A stretch of 20,405 nt of DNA from positions 1 through 20,405 of IMG/VR virus record IMGVR_UViG_3300032291_002409. The stretch is one strand, 5' to 3'. How positions within the stretch are numbered: the stretch's first letter is position 1; each line of letters starts with the position of its first letter. The notes beneath the pieces are model-generated. The model searched no databases, was not told the DNA's origin, and saw only the letters and a list, made by a program, of their open reading frames with translations. Shown here piece by piece: positions 19,989 to 20,405 of the stretch. This DNA comes from a virus. The translations under genes were made by a program, and so were the position numbers.

Positions 19989-20405
19989 TGAAAAATTTTC
20001 AAGAGTTATTAAAAAAGAAAGGATATTACAATGGTTCTATAGATGGAATCATTGGTCCTTTAAGTTTGGCAGCCACAGACAAATTTGTATCGAATGAGAT
20101 AATGAAGAGAGGATGGAATCTTCCAAAAACAGATTTTATATGGCTTAGATTAGAACAAAACCTTGATAATAAATTTGCTGACATTTGCGTCAGATACAAT
20201 AATGGAATTGCTGATATGGTAATGCCATGTTCAACGAGACCAGGCGACTTTTATGTCTTCAATCCACTAACTGTTGGTGGTATTACTGGATGTGCCATTG
20301 CCTGTGAGCAGCAGCAAGTTAACAGCCATACTTTTAACACAAGTGGCAACTGGAAATCGTTGTGGTTAGGCGCACCTTTCTTTATGCAGACAGGAGCAGT
20401 AGAGA
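19988..20405 (+). CDS. Endolysin with peptidoglycan-binding domain, 3' end cut
   Basis: The frame from a GTG at 19988 (sharing the G of the previous TAG stop) is open to the window end, giving 139 residues. Residues 4-34 (FQELLKKKGYYNGSIDGIIG and on) form a classic PG_binding_1 repeat, which anchors enzymes to peptidoglycan. After a linker, residues ~79-139 (MPCSTRPGDFYVFNPLTVGG, then TSGNWKSLWLGAPFF) match my recollection of a Bacteroidota phage lysis protein family with this N-terminal module; the catalytic class is not clear. It follows the baseplate gene directly. The role inferred is cell-wall cleavage at lysis, or a virion-associated lysin given its location among tail genes. The holin at 1860-2414 is a potential partner. 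Confidence 0.75.
   Translation, partial: MKNFQELLKKKGYYNGSIDGIIGPLSLAATDKFVSNEIMKRGWNLPKTDFIWLRLEQNLDNKFADICVRYNNGIADMVMPCSTRPGDFYVFNPLTVGGITGCAIACEQQQVNSHTFNTSGNWKSLWLGAPFFMQTGAVE

Overview
The window is part of the genome of a tailed phage (or prophage) of a Bacteroidota host. The evidence is AT-rich sequence, almost no Shine-Dalgarno motifs, A/T-rich leaders before start codons, promoter-like sites of the Bacteroidota form TTTG-N18-TAnnTTTG or TAnnTTTGCA, and small and large terminase genes next to tail/baseplate, lysis, replication and recombination genes. A G/GT-style frameshift gene suggests a long-tailed (siphovirus-like) particle. No tRNA, rRNA, CRISPR array, integrase or insertion sequence was seen. 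Family names come from reading motifs by eye; no database search was run.

Layout. (1) About 3-3546, rightward: the 3' part of a tail-fibre gene, a lectin-like structural protein, a small protein, a holin and a second fibre-like protein, mostly joined by ATGA overlaps and closed by a two-way terminator (3553-3570). (2) 3577-8531, leftward: an early/replication operon. From its promoter it encodes two small unknowns, an HNH endonuclease, a small conserved protein, a lysozyme-like lipoprotein, a VRR-NUC nuclease, a DUF3310 protein, a coiled-coil protein, a phage AAA+/SF3-like replicative helicase and SSB. (3) 8614-10333, leftward: a Cro/CI-type regulator and an SF2 (DEAH) helicase. (4) 10432-11727, rightward: a RecE-like PD-(D/E)XK exonuclease and a Rad52/Sak-like annealing protein, then a strong terminator. 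(5) 11728-12206: a 479-bp noncoding block with twelve GTTACA/TGTAAC repeats around an AT-rich core, a Bacteroidota-type promoter and a second strong terminator. (6) 12207-20405, rightward: TerS, TerL and a tightly overlapping tail/baseplate series, ending in an endolysin-like gene cut by the window edge.

How it fits together. The regulator at 10115-10333 lies beside a divergent promoter region, and a similar 18-bp palindrome abuts both the recombination promoter and the leftward early promoter, which suggests one repressor could control both. The helicases, SSB, nucleases and RecE/Rad52 pair form a replication-recombination module without an obvious primase or polymerase. The repeat block before the terminase genes is the best candidate for an origin or a packaging site, and the promoter-terminator pair after it could gate late transcription.

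The most notable items that ordinary gene calling would miss are a T9 slippery site at 14689-14697 that opens an 83-codon extension in the -1 frame, the repeat block, the paired operators, a TerL gene with no suitable ATG, and the truncated endolysin gene at 19988.
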